A DNA stretch of 64,000 nt, from positions 57,061,338 through 57,125,337 of the forward strand of contig NC_063452.1 in the NCBI RefSeq assembly GCF_020379485.1, in the 5' to 3' direction. Numbering within the stretch: the first letter of the stretch is position 1; each line of letters starts with the position of its first letter. The position numbers and the translations under genes are program-made. Below are positions 23,435 through 35,414 of the stretch, one piece after another. Below the pieces are notes generated by a model. That model was given only the letters and a program-made list of their open reading frames with translations. It was not told the origin of the DNA and did no database searches. The stretch is from Brassica napus (taxonomy: Eukaryota > Streptophyta > Magnoliopsida > Brassicales > Brassicaceae).

Positions 23435-26400
23435 TTAGGCGAGATCAGGTTCCGATAAAGGAATGTTGGTTCCTTCTTCGGGTTTTGCATCTGTGAAGTA
23501 AGGTTTTAGCCTCTGCCCATTGACTGTGAACTTCCTCCTATTCTCTTCCAAGACAACAGCTCCATAAGGTCTAACCTCTGTGATGGTGAAAGGTCCGGAC
23601 CAACGAGACTTAAGCTTTCCAGGAAATAGCTTGAGTCTAGAGTTGAACAGAAGGACTTTGTCTCCAGCAGTGAAGTCTCTCGGGATTATCTTTCTGTCAT
23701 GCCACGCCTTAGTTCTTTCCTTGTAGATTTTGGTGTTCTCATAGGCGTTCAACCGAATCTCGTCCAGCTCGTTCAACTGAACCATCCTCCTTTCTGCAGC
23801 GGTTTTAATGTCGAAGTTCATCAACTTCGTTGCCCAAAAACCACTGTACTCCAATTCCACAGGTAGGTGACAAGACTTTCCATAGACCAGATTAAAAGGA
23901 GTGGTGCCCAAGGGAGTCTTGTAGGCGGTTCTATACGCCCATAAGGCGTCATCAAGCTTCACAGCCCAGTCTTTCCTTGTTTTGCCTACAGCCTTCTCCA
24001 AAATCCCTTGATTTCTCGGTTCGATATTTCAACCTGCCCACTTGTCTGAGGATGATAAGGTGTAGCTACCTTATGCTTTACTCCATGTTTCTTCAGCAGT
24101 TTATCGAACGTCTTGTTGATGAAGTGAGAGCCTCCATCACTAATAACCACTCTCGGGATCCCGAATCTTGGAAAAATGACTGTCTTGAACATTTTCTTGA
24201 CAACACTAGAGTCATTTGTCTTGCTGGCTACTGCTTCCACCCACTTGGAGACATAATCAACCGCAACCAGGATGTACTCATTTCCATAAGAAGATGGGAA
24301 AGGGCCCATAAAATCAATTCCCCATACATCAAAAACTTCAACTTCAAGGATGAAATTTTGGGGCATCTCATTTCTCTTACTGATGTTGCCCTTTCGCTGA
24401 CATGCATCACACTTTGAGACAAACTCATGGGCGTCTCTGAAAAGTGTAGGCCACCAGTAACCAGCCTGCAGGACCTTAGAAACCGTCTTGAATGTTGCAA
24501 AATGGCCTGCGTATTCTGAACTGTGGCAGTGGAAAAGAATCCCTTGCATCTCATTCTCCAGAACACATCTCCTGAATAAACCATCTGAGCATCTCTTGTA
24601 GAGGAAGGGATCATCCCAGTAGTAGTGGTTCACATCTCTCATGAACTTCTTCCTCTCATACCCCTTCAGGTTCGGTGGTTCAATTCCAGCACATAGGTAG
24701 TTTGCAAAGTCTGCAAACCATGGGAGATCATCCTGAATTTGTCTCATGACACAGCAATCAGCCTGATCCAAATACTCATCCTCCAGCAAGGTGATCACAT
24801 AGACATTCTCCTCGGGTAATGTATCATCCAGTGGTGTTTCAGCTTCCACTCTCATTCGGGAAAGATGATCTGCCACTCCATTTTCTGCTCCTCTCTTGTC
24901 TCTGATCTCAATATCAAACTCCTGTAGCAGTAAGATCCACCTTAAGAGTCTCGGTTTAGCATCTTTTTTCGTCATCAGGTACTTCAAGGCTGCATGATCT
25001 GTGTGCACAATTACTTTCGAGCCCACCAAATAGGACCTGAACTTCTCGAAAGCATAAACTACTGCCAGCAACTCCTTCTCAGTGGTAGCATACTTGATTT
25101 GAGCATCATCAAGCGTTCGGCTGGCATAATAGATCACATGGAGTTTCTTGTCTTTTCTCTGCCCCAAAACAGCTCCAATCGCGTAATCACTTGCGTCACA
25201 CATTATTTCAAATGGCAAGTCCCAATCTGGTGGCTGCACAATGGGAGCACTGACTAGAGACTTCTTGAGAATCTGAAACGCAGCGAGGCAGTCAGCATCA
25301 AAAACAAACTTCGCTTCTTTGCACAGCAGACGGGTGAGTGGCCTCGCTATCATAGAGAAGTCTTTGATAAACCTCCTGTAGAAACCGGCATGTCCCAGAA
25401 AACTCCGAATATCCCTCACTGTCCTAGGAGGCTGTAGGCTGGTCATAACTTCAATCTTTGCTTTGTCAACCTCGATACCCTGCTCTGATATCCTGTGACC
25501 CAAAACAATGCCATCTTTCACCATGAAATGGCACTTCTCCCAATTTAGCACCAAGTTCTTCTCCTCACATCTTTCCAGCACCTTGCACAGATTAGCAAGG
25601 CAGTCGGTAAATGAAGAACCGTAGACTGAGAAATCGTCCATAAAAACCTCCATAATGTCCTCAATAAGATCAGTAAAGATCGACATCATGCATCTCTGGA
25701 AAGTGGCAGGAGCATTGCACAATCCGAAGGGCATTCTCCTGTAGGCAAAAGTACCGTATGGACAGGTGAATGTTGTCTTCTCTTGGTCCTCTGGATGAAT
25801 GGGTATCTGAAAGAACCCGGAGTAGCCATCGAGAAAACAGTAGTAGGGGTGGTTGGCTAGTCTTTCCAGCATCTGGTCAATGAAAGGAAGTGGGAAGTGG
25901 TCCTTCCTTGTGGCTGAGTTTAGCTTCCTGTAGTCAATGCACATCCTATGCCCTGTGACTGTTCTGGTAGGAATCAGCTCAGCCTTCTCATTTGTGATGA
26001 CAGTGATGCCACCCTTCTTAGGAACCACATGAACCGGGCTCACCCAAGTGCTGTCTGAAATTGGGTAGATCACCCCTGCACTCAACAGCTTTAGAATCTC
26101 CTTTTTCACAACTTCCATCAGTTTGGGATTCAGTCTTCGCTGGTGCTCTATGGACGTCTTTGACTCATCCTCCAAGTGAATCTTGTGCATGCAAAGATCT
26201 GGAGAAATACCTGTAATATCATCCAAAGAGTACCCCAATGCTTTTCTATACTTTCGCAATTTTGAAAGAAGCAAAGCGGTCTCCACATTATTCAGGTTAG
26301 CACAAATAATAACAGGATATGTGGAATTCGGTCCCAAGAATGCATACCTCAGCCCAGCTGGGAGGGCTTTAAGTTCCACCTTTGGAGCATTCTCCTCACT

Positions 26401-29115
26401 CCAATCTGGTTGGGAGGATGACGGTTTGACGGTTTTATCGGTGCCTGAGTCTTCAAGGCTGACATAGGCGACATGCTTCTCAATCGGTGAGGCTGAATCC
26501 AAAATCTCAGAAAATCCAACCACTTCTTGGTTCATGAACCCGAACTCACTCTCCCTTTGGGTCAATGCGACTTGTAGAGGATCATCAGTGTGCAACTCTT
26601 CATCCATTTCCTCCACCAGTTCAGTCAATGTATCAACCCAGAAAGTCTGTCCATCAATAGTCGGATTTTTCAGCACCTTCTCCACATTGTATCTCATCGC
26701 CATGTCTCCTAGACGTAAGTCTATATGCCCATTCTGTACATCAATCATGGCTCCAGCAGTAGCTAAAAACGGTCTGCCCAAAATGAGAGGATCTTTAGGT
26801 TCCTCTTCCAGCTCCAGAACTACAAAATCGGTAAGCACATATCCCTTTCCAACACCAACAGGGATGTTTTCTAGTACACCGACTGGTCTTCGCACTGATC
26901 GGTCAGCAAGGACCAAGGAGATCCTTGTAGGTTTGTAGTTCGTCATGCCTAGCCTCTCAGAGACAGAGAAAGGCATTAGGCTCACTCCTGAACCCAGATC
27001 GCAGAGACTCCTCTCAAAGGTAAGTGATCCAATGCGGCATGGTAGAACAAATGCTCCGGGATCTTCACGCTTTTTAGGCATGACATTTTGTAGAACTGCG
27101 CTACATTCCTCATTGAGCATCAACACACCACGCTCTAGGCTCATCTTATCGGTAAGAATCTCCTTCATGTACCTTTTAAGAGAAGGTACCATCTTCACCG
27201 CTTCAACGAATGGCAATCTCACATGTAACTCCCCAACAAGGTTCTTTAGCTTCTCGTACTCACGTTCTTTGATCTTCTGCCTTGGTCTGGATGGGTATGG
27301 AGCCTTAGGAACATAAGCAGGAGGCGCCACATACACCTCTTCAGGTTCAGAGGAATTTGGCTTTGTTGACACGGGATCGGTCGATCCAGATGGACCGGAT
27401 CGGTCGATCTCCTTCCCCTTGGATCGGTCGATCTGTTCCTGAGATCGGTCGATCTCTTTCTCATTCGATCCCTCAATCGTTTTTCCACTCCTAAGTGTTA
27501 TAGCATTCACAAACTCCTTGGGATTCGTCTCTGACTTCCCTGGTAGAAATCCAGGTGCTGTTCTGCTGCTGGAGGCGGTTTGAGCAACTTGCTTTTCCAA
27601 AACTTTCAAATGGGTGTTCAAAGTTTCAAACTTCCCATTAAGCTCTCCATACATGTTATCCACCTTGGTGTTTATCTCTGCAGTGCTATTCTTCTGACCT
27701 TCTAGCACCATTTGCAGCATCTTCTTAATTTCGTTATCCTGAGAAGACTGTGACGAAGAGGCATTCCCTTGATTCTGGTAGTTGTTGTACTGCTGCCTTT
27801 GCTGAAATCCTGAGTTGCCCGAGTTGTTCCCCTGATATTGATTTCTGTTCTGATATCCTTGGTTGAACACACTCTGGTTCTGATTCTGGTTCTGCCTGTT
27901 TCCTGCCTGAGGGTAGGACTGATGTTGTGGATTCTCCACATTGTTGCTCCGGTAAGACAGATTATTTTGCTGATTTTGACTCCATCCAAGGTTCTGATTG
28001 TAGCCTCTGTTGTAGTTTCCTTGACCACCAATGTAGTTCACATCAGCTTGCATATCATCTGAATCATCACCAACAGTTTCTTGTGAGGAACGATAGCCTT
28101 GCTCCTCCACAAATTTCACAGATTTCTGATCTCTCTTGAGAAGCATCTCAATCTTGGCATTCAGCTCATCTATCTTCTTGGATTCATAACCAACACCCTT
28201 CTGGCTGGTGTCAAACCTTGACTTGCGGTTTGCTTTGCTGGATGACAGGTTGTTCAGCAAGGTGTAAGCTTCTTCAACAGTCTTGGTCATGAAATCACCA
28301 TTACTTGCTGTGTCCATGGCATCTTGACTCTCTTCATGAACTCCATTATAGAAAATGTTCAGCAAGCTCACATCAGTGTAACCATGGTGAGGGCAGTCCT
28401 GTGTGTACTCCTTGAAACGCTCCCAAGCCTCATGAAAGCTTTCTGAATCAAGCTGCTGAAAGCTTCCAATTCTGCTTCTCAGATATGTGGACCTTGACTT
28501 GGTGAAGAAATGCTGTAGAAAAGCAGCTCTTGTCTCTTCCCATGTAGTAAGAGATCCTGGAGGGATGGACTTTAACCATCTGATAGCTTTATCAGCTAAG
28601 GAAAACGGGAACAACCTGCATTTCAAAGCGCCTTGAGGAACTCCATTATGTCTGCTGGTGTCACAGACTCGCTCAAAATGCTCCAAGTGATACATCGGGT
28701 CCTCAGACGGGTTTCCATGAAACGGATTTTTCTCCACCAAATTAATGAGACCAGTCTTGATCTCAAAGTCTCTTCTCTCAATGGGAGGTGGGCGAATCCC
28801 AGAACGATCGGCATAGAATGCATCTGGTGTATCATAATGTGCAAGCGTCATCCTAGGCATGCCATAGTCTCCAGCCTGTTGTCTTGCAGCTACACCAGCC
28901 TGCTGATTATCACCAGCATTGTTGCCTTCTCGTCCATCTACAGGAATTGGATTTTGCGGGTTGTCCTGAAACTGGTCTTCTTGGTGTTCAGCCATTTCAA
29001 CCTCTTCAGCGGACTCAAGTCTTTTCTTTTTCACTTGTCTCTCTAGGCGGCCGAGCTCTAACTCCAAAGGTATTAAATTCGATGATCCTTTGCTTCTAGT
29101 ATGAAATCCGCTCAT
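23435..29115 (-). pseudogene. Athila-type gag-pol (right unit), one frameshift in integrase
   Basis: It is nearly identical to the left gag-pol across gag, protease, RT and RNase H. At about 24,005-24,010 a three-T run of the left copy is two Ts here, so the first frame ends at 23,986 after 1,709 codons, just past the integrase EISNRE segment. The remaining 188 codons (24,001 to 23,435) continue in another frame to the normal stop. The catalytic residues precede the break, but the integrase C-terminal part is lost. A sequencing or assembly error in the T-run cannot be excluded. Confidence 0.88.
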
Positions 29116-29215
29116 TCACCTGAAAACACAAACAGAAAGAGAAAGACATAAACATTAGACAAAATAAAAATGCTATAGTCTTAAACTGATCATTAACTCT
29201 AGGGTGACCAAATGG

Positions 29216-29233
29216 TCCCCGGCAACGGCGCCA
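29216..29233 (-). promoter_or_regulatory. Primer binding site of the right Z unit (tRNA-Asp)
   Basis: The same 18-nt match to the tRNA-Asp 3' end as at 18,343, 6 nt from LTR3. Confidence 0.93.
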
Positions 29234-29239
29234 AAAACT

Positions 29240-30559
29240 TGATGTGTCTAGTTTTAACCCGATTATCTAACTGCAAGTGCACAGTAAAGTACGCAGTAGT
29301 AATACGGGATCGAATCCACAGGGACCGATGATCACACGTAGAGTTGCAGACAAGTTAATAGCTACAGCGAATCAAGATATAATTTTGATGGTTTTTATTT
29401 AATTTTCTCTAGTGTCACAAAGCATAAACAAGCTGTAAAAAGATGATTTAAATGATTTGAAAACTATTTTAAAACAAACGTTGGGCATTGGGAATTCTCA
29501 GGGATTTCTTTTTAATCAAGATACAATTAATGGCAGACACAGGGATATATTAAGAACCGTCTAGAACTCAAACACGATATTAGAATTAACCTACTTCCGT
29601 AGCGCTAATTCTCTATGTTATAGAAATCTCCACACTAACTTCCGCTGAGTTTCAATTTCTAAACAAGCATTAAGAACAGGTTCAATATGTTCACAAAGCG
29701 CAATAACATCAACTTCCGAGGGTTAAGGACACTTTGCTCATCTAAAGTATTTTCGGAAGTTCAAACAATCACTTTCGGTGCATCAAACAATCTGAAATCA
29801 TGAACTAAGTGATCAATTCAGTTCAAGCAGTAAGAAATCCATTAGATGAAGAACCAAAACGTAATCCCTTAGTCTACACACGTTTTATGAATCAAAACAT
29901 CAAGAAATCCCCTATGAGAACCCCTAAACCCAACTAGATGACTACTCACACATAACTAAGCAAGAACAACACGATTTTGATGAAAAAAACATGATAAGAT
30001 TGTATTAAAACAGAGTAAAGGTTCAGAAGATCTTCTCCAAATGGTTTTGAGATGAACTCCTTTACAAATCTTCACAAATCACACAAAACAAGTACAAAAC
30101 TCTCAAATCTCTCTCAAGAACTTGTAAATCTCCTTCTTGGTCGTCTCTGGTCTTTTCTGAGTCCCAAAGGTCGAGTTCTTCTCTCTATTATTGAGGGGAG
30201 TGGGTAAAAAGGAGTGAAAAGCTCGTTTGTGCGTGTGGAGCCCGTAGAGCGTGGGATCGGTCGATCCACATGGACCGGATCGGTCGATCTGTTTCTGAAA
30301 CCGTGGATCGGTCGATCCACATTGACCGGATCGGTCGATCTGTGGCTCTGTGCGATCAATACTTCTCGTTCGGTCCATTGTTCGGTCCATCTTGCTTCTG
30401 AATAAATCCCGAATGCGTTCTTTTCTTTCAAGCTATCTAGTAACCAGCATATTACACTTAAGAACACCAAAACGCATCAAATAGACCAAAACATTAATTA
30501 AAACCGACCATTTAATTGCTCCAAAACGAGTTTAAAACCGTTAAAAATACAGAATATCA
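29240..30559 (-). repeat. LTR3 of composite Z (5' LTR, 1,320 bp)
   Basis: It runs from TGATGTG at 29,240 to AATATCA at 30,559 and is followed by the GGATG duplication and the rest of the Y LTR. No PPT follows, so this is the outer LTR. It has about 10 differences from LTR1 by eye. Confidence 0.92.
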
Positions 30560-31785
30560 GGATGGCAAATGATCAATCAAACTATCAACCTTAAGCCTAG
30601 ACACAATTCTAAGCAAGCTCTATGTCTAGATGAATGCCCATTTGCTAACATATCTCAAACATCAAATGTCTTTGGTTGAATAATGTGAAAGCAATCATTA
30701 CTAACAAGTCTATTAGCTATCTTAGCACATTTAACAACAAATGTCTTTGGCAAAGTATACTAAAAGCCTAGGAGAGTTGTCTCAGGCATTTCATCAAACA
30801 CCTTTTGGGTGGAAAATGCTTATTGATCAACTTTTGAGTGGCCAACTCAGAAGATGCATTATGAATACTCTACTAGCAAGGAACAAGAATGATCTACACT
30901 AAAACATCCTAGAACTAACCTAATCACCCTTGATCTCCCTAACCCATGAATTCAAAAGGTGATTACTCACTAATCTCCATGATTCCTCTTTAAACCCATG
31001 GTAGATTTCAGATTAATCATGTAGAGAAATAGATAAGAACACAAGATGAAAGCAATGAAATCTGAATCAAAAGAAGTTTTTTTACTAGTTGTTCTTCAGA
31101 AAAGAGATTATCTGCCTCCCATCGCTTCTAAAGTACTTAACTTAGGTTTAGGCAATGTAAAACAAAAAAACAAATGACCAAAAGGCCCCTGAAATAACAT
31201 AAAAATCGTCCAAGGAGGTCGCTCCCAGGAGGTCGCTCCCGACGCGTTTCTTCGTGTCTCGCCCCGTCTAAACGCGAGCGACTTGAGCTGGTCGCTCTGG
31301 CTGGTCGCTCTGAGAGGTCGCTCCAGGATGCTCGATTTTGGTGTCTCCGGACGAGAGGACGCGAGCGACCTTGGTGTGTCGCTCCAACAGGTCGCTCTAA
31401 ACATCGGGAGCGACTTCGACACGTCGCTCTGGGAGGTCGCTTCAGGGTCAAATTTGTTTGTCTCCGGACGTGAAAACGCGAGCGACTTCGTGCGGTCGCT
31501 CTGGGAAAGTCGCTCTGGGAAAGTCGCTCCGGGATGTGGTGCACAGCGACTTCATGTAGTCGCTCCGGGAAGTCGCTCCAGGCAGTGCTCGTCCAAAGAT
31601 CACTCTAATCACCACCTTTGAGCTCCAAATGAACCCAAATGTCTCCAGGAACTCCATGTGGTACTCCAATACCTAATAGAGACATATGTATGCAAAATAC
31701 AACCTAGACATGACTAAATCCTAATCTATATGATGAAAATGCACATGAATAAATGGATAAAACAATGTAAATATGCAAGATATCA
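30560..31785 (-). repeat. LTR of element Y, distal part (1,226 bp)
   Basis: It begins with the duplicated GGATG and continues the LTR interrupted at 7,493; it aligns in reverse with X 1,859 to about 3,076. It ends AGATATCA at 31,785. It carries its own GAGCGAC array (31,218-31,578). Confidence 0.9.
31218..31578 (-). repeat. GAGCGAC/GTCGCTC array inside the element Y LTR
   Basis: More than a dozen heptamers lie at mostly 13-15 bp steps, for example GTCGCTC at 31,218/31,232 and at 31,559/31,572. The spacer sequences differ considerably from those of X while the heptamers are kept. Confidence 0.8.
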
Positions 31786-33384
31786 TGCTCCCTTCCAGAA
31801 GAGCATCAAGTCTTCATCAGTGATTTGGATCAAGAATACATTTCAAAAACATATGAAGAAGCTATGCAACACAAGGAGTGGAGAAAATCTGTTGGAGATG
31901 AGATGGGAGCCATGATCAAGAATGATACATGGTTTGAGACTGAACTTCCAAAAGGAAAGAAAGCAGTGACAAGCCGGCTTCTCTACACTATCAAGTATGG
32001 AGCCAATGGAAAATCAAAAAGAAAGAAGACAAGACTGGTTGCAAGGGGATATACTCAAGTATATGGTGAAGATTATCTAGACACTTTTGCACCAGTGGCC
32101 AAGCTTCACACTATAAAGATTCTCTTGTCTCTTGCTGTCAACCTTGAGTGAGATTTATGGCAGATGGGTGTGAAGAATGCCTTTCTTCAAGGAGAATTGG
32201 AGGATGAAGTCTACATAAGACCACCTCCTGGGCTTGAGAACATGGTGAAGCCAAGAAATGTTCTCAGATTAAAGAAGGCAATTTATGGCTTGAAGCAATC
32301 TCCAAGGGTTTGGTACCATAAGTTGAGCACCACCCTCAATGGAAGAGGCTTTGTAAAGTCAGAAGCTGATCCCACCCTCATCACATTAACTAGTAAGCAA
32401 GGTATTGTGCTCATCTTAATCTATGTGGATGACATTATCATCACTGGTAGCAACAAGGAAGGTATTCTCTCAACTAAAACCTTTCTTAAAAATGCATTTG
32501 TTATCAAAGATTTGGGAGAGTTGAAGTACTTCCTTGGGATTGAGATCTGCCGCTCTAAAGAGAGGTTATTCTTATCTCAAAGGAAGTACACATTTGATAT
32601 TTTAAATGAGGCAGAAACCCTTGGGAGTAAAAAGGCCAAGACTCCATTAGAAGAAGGATACAAGGTGCTAAGAGAGGGAGAGTATGAGTCTACACCATTT
32701 GGAGATATCAAGAAGTATAGAAGAATGGTGGGCAAGCTCATCTATCTAAGCATCACCAGACCAGATGTGTGCTTTGCTGTGAATCAAGTGAGTCAACACA
32801 TGGGAGCTCCTAATGTGCATCATTGGAATATGGTGGAGAGGATCTTAAAGTACCTAAGAGAGGCGCCTAGCCAAGGAATATGGATGGCATGTAACAAGAG
32901 TACTGAAGTTATTGGATATTGTGATGCTGATTGGGCTGGAGACAGAGTTGATAGGAGATCAACTATAGGCTACTGTACCTTCATTGGAGGAAACCTGGTC
33001 ACATGGAAGAGCAAGAAGCAGAAGGTGGTGTCTTGCTCAAGTGCTGAGGCAGAGTACAGATCAATGAGAAAGCTCACAAGTGAGCTTATATGGATCAAGG
33101 GACTGCTAAGGGACTTGGGTATTGAGATCAACACACCAATGACTATGCATCGTGACAACCAGGCAGCAATACACATTGCATCCAACTCAGTCTTTCATGA
33201 GAGGACAAAACACATAGAAGTGGACTGCCACAAGGTGAGACAGGCAGTGGAACAGCAAGTGATTCTTCCATGCTACACAAGAAGTAAAGATCAACTAGCT
33301 GACATGTTCACCAAGGCAGCTAGCAGCAAGATTTGTGAGCTCATTCATCCTAAGCTTGGACTCATAGACCTCTCTTGTCACTGA
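31785..33384 (+). pseudogene. Ty1/copia-type pol fragment (RT-RNase H), broken
   Basis: The frame is open from the Y LTR edge (EEHQVFISDLDQEYIS). A TGA at 32,149-32,151 replaces the Trp expected before the RT motif, and two codons later in that motif the catalytic Asp of QMDVKNAFLQG is Gly (GGT at 32,167-32,169). The frame then stays open to 33,384. It keeps ILIYVDDIIITGS (RT motif C), the GYCDADWAGD RNase H start, SSAEAEYRS and the C-terminal HRDNQAAIHIA segment. Gag, protease and integrase are not in the window; they probably lie left of Y. Two lesions in one motif mean this copy is dead. Confidence 0.9.
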
Positions 33385-33514
33385 TCCTCTTGCCATGAAG
33401 TGTTCTACTCTTTTTCTTTTACTTGGTTTTTTATCCCAAGTGGTTTTTCCAAGTAAAAGTTTTAATGAGAGAATGCTTCATGGTTTCCAAGCTTGACCAA
33501 GTCCCTATGGTCAA

Positions 33515-33527
33515 GCTTGAGGAGGAG
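33515..33527 (+). promoter_or_regulatory. Polypurine tract of the copia element
   Basis: GCTTGAGGAGGAG lies immediately before TGTTGACATG, the typical start of a copia LTR, and about 130 nt after the pol stop. Confidence 0.75.
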
Positions 33528-34050
33528 TGTTGACATGAAGAGAATAAAGAGCAAGAGTAAAGACATGAAGAACCTGATTGATCATAGACAGGAGATCAAG
33601 GACAGAAGATCATGGATAGGAAATCATGGACAGAAAATCATGGACATGAAATCATGGACAGAAAATCATGGACAGAAAAACTGAAGCAAGGAAAGGTGTG
33701 AGACTGATTTAAATATCTTGCCTGAAGTCTTGGACGAATTTAAACAAGTGGAGGCAACTGGATAGAGCTGTTGGAGTGTGGAAACAAGCCAAAGTCACAT
33801 GATATGCTAAGGAAGGAAGAGAGAAGAGAGTTGTCACTATCCGAAAGTGACTTCTCCAGATCTGGTTTTCATTAGTTTATTCATTCTCATTGTTTTATTC
33901 TCCTTGCTAGATCTATTTATGTAAATATTGTATACACTAAATCAATCTAAAGAAAAGTATTCCTCAAATATTCTTGTCTCTCTCTTTTGGATTCCCTCAC
34001 ATATCTTTTTTAGTTCTTCACCAAAATCTCTCAAATAATTCTCATAAACT
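33528..34050 (+). repeat. Copia 3' LTR (right end uncertain)
   Basis: It starts TGTTGACATG after the PPT. It contains a 14-bp tandem repeat (ATCATGGA at 33,609, 33,623, 33,637, 33,651, 33,665) and an AT-rich part with TCTCTCTC stretches. I could not find a convincing CA end or target duplication, so the end near 34,050 is approximate and the LTR may be truncated. Confidence 0.6.
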
Positions 34051-34547
34051 CTCGTTAATTCTCATAAAATTACAAATGGCAAGTGTAATTTGTTTCGGTA
34101 GCCAAAACTTGAACATGCGCATGTTCCGTTAAAGGAGTAAGACTTGAGAATATTCACACACAATGGTTTCGACTTGCCCCATGGGTTTGAATATTCATCT
34201 AAATGATGTCCTTTTCCGGACATCTGGACCGAAATAGCAGGTAATAGTCGGAAATATGTAATTCGGGTAACCATCGATAAGTTGGTTAGGTTCTTTAGAG
34301 GCTACATGTTCAAATATACCTCATGAGAAGAGCTAATTTACATGATATATCTTCTTTCGATAGTGTATGGACCTATGAATCAAAAACCTTGTAATACTAA
34401 TCATGTGAGTAATTTCGATAATTTCATGAGGTTTTGGCATTCTCACGGACAAAGCTGTCAATATTACTTATTAAGTCTCCTTGACTTAGCATAAGAATCT
34501 TCCAGCTTTGAAAGTTCTTAAGTTTTTAATCTGTTTTTTTTTCAGTC
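34051..34547. other. Spacer without recognised gene
   Basis: AT-rich, no coding potential that I trust. The only notable item is a perfect 16-bp palindrome at 34,111-34,126 (GAACATGCGCATGTTC). Confidence 0.5.
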
Positions 34548-34925
34548 TTGTTGAAAATGATTAGTTGATTACTTTCTAGATTGAGATCTCGTCTGTGCTC
34601 ATATCAATTCTACTTTTAATATTATGTGAACCCACATAAGAAAAGCAATTCAAAAACTCCAAACACATCTGTTAGAAAAACCCACGTGTACATGTGGGTC
34701 ATCTAGTCATCATGTAAGCAAATGGAAGTATTGAGACTATTCTTAGGAACCAAAGGCCACCCTTTGCACATACATAATCAGGACATCTTTATGAAGGCAT
34801 GCGAATAAGTCCTACAATCTGAAGCTCCATTACAGCTCTGCAAAATCGAGCTTTGTTTGAAATACAATGTTAAGGAAGAACGTTTATGTAAATGCACTGC
34901 AAAAACGAACGAATAAACAGAATTT
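34548..34925 (-). pseudogene. Duplicated ORC3 3' end (last exon and flank), broken
   Basis: This segment matches 40,220-40,575, the end of the real ORC3 gene. The minus strand still reads RFCRAVMELQIVGLIRMPS, then AAA has become TAA, and a few bases have been inserted further on. It sits downstream of the GH5 gene, whereas the real ORC3 end sits upstream of it. This suggests a tandem duplication of an ORC3-end plus GH5 unit, followed by loss of the second GH5 copy. Confidence 0.8.
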
Positions 34926-35414
34926 ACAGATAAAATTCACAAGTCTATAAAAAATTCTAATTCTGTTTCAAAGATTTATGAATAAGTAACTAAATTGTGG
35001 ATGAAATTTTAAAATGTCAAACTTATTCGTTTAAAACTTATAAATAATTTTATTTAAAATAAGCAAAATTTGAGTATTAAAATATACAAAGTTCGAAAAG
35101 TTAGTGTTATAAAACAAATAAAATATTTAGTTTATGTATTAACCTGGATAGCAAAAAAATTAAGTATTAAAAAGCTTAACAAACTTTAGTTAAGGCAATT
35201 TTATGATTTTTTCCCCCTTTCCTTAACTACAATTGTCATTTCTCTATATTTGAAATTGTGATGATTAAGCTGCCGTTAGGTATTTTGACACAAAAATTTA
35301 AATTATTAAATTTCGATTTTTGAACTAAAGAAATTATTATTATGAACATGATCGATCGTATGTAGTCTTGATTACAGATGCATTTTCTCCGGAATAAAAC
35401 ATATAAGATAGAAT

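Larger units (their letters stand above)
7494..30559 (-). mobile_element. Composite Z: tandem Athila-type retrotransposon, LTR-int-LTR-int-LTR (23,066 bp)
   Basis: Three near-identical LTRs (7,494-8,814, 18,367-19,685, 29,240-30,559) alternate with two near-identical internal regions of about 9.55 kb. Each internal region, read on the minus strand, holds a tRNA-Asp PBS, gag-pol, an ATHILA-type ORF, a hairpin/purine tract and a PPT. Only one 5-bp duplication (GGATG) flanks the whole array. That points to one insertion event whose second copy arose by recombination between LTRs, or to integration of an already tandem element. By eye LTR1 and LTR3 differ at about 10 of 1,320 positions, so the insertion is young. 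Confidence 0.93.
3330..31785 (-). mobile_element. Element Y: Athila-like gag-protease retrotransposon, interrupted by composite Z
   Basis: Read on the minus strand: a 5' LTR (31,785 to 30,560, then 7,493 to 7,239 after the Z insertion), a tRNA-Asp PBS, a gag-protease frame with two stop codons, and a partly duplicated 3' noncoding region that stops at 3,330 against the LTR of X. No RT, RNase H or integrase is present. The right LTR end abuts copia pol in frame at 31,785, which suggests that Y inserted into the copia element. Its 3' LTR would lie left of the window. Confidence 0.85.

Noticed and set aside
23986..24010. Programmed frameshift in the right gag-pol
   Set aside because: The left copy is in frame with one more T at the same place, so this is a simple deletion in a T-run.
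7494..30559. Two independent adjacent insertions of the same element
   Set aside because: There would be two LTRs per element and separate target duplications. Only three LTRs and one GGATG pair exist.
33595..33680. CRISPR-like array (also the 23-bp motif arrays)
   Set aside because: Plant nuclear context, very short units, no spacers of CRISPR size and no cas genes.
34111..34126. 16-bp perfect palindrome as an operator site
   Set aside because: Isolated, in a gene-free spacer, no second copy in the window.
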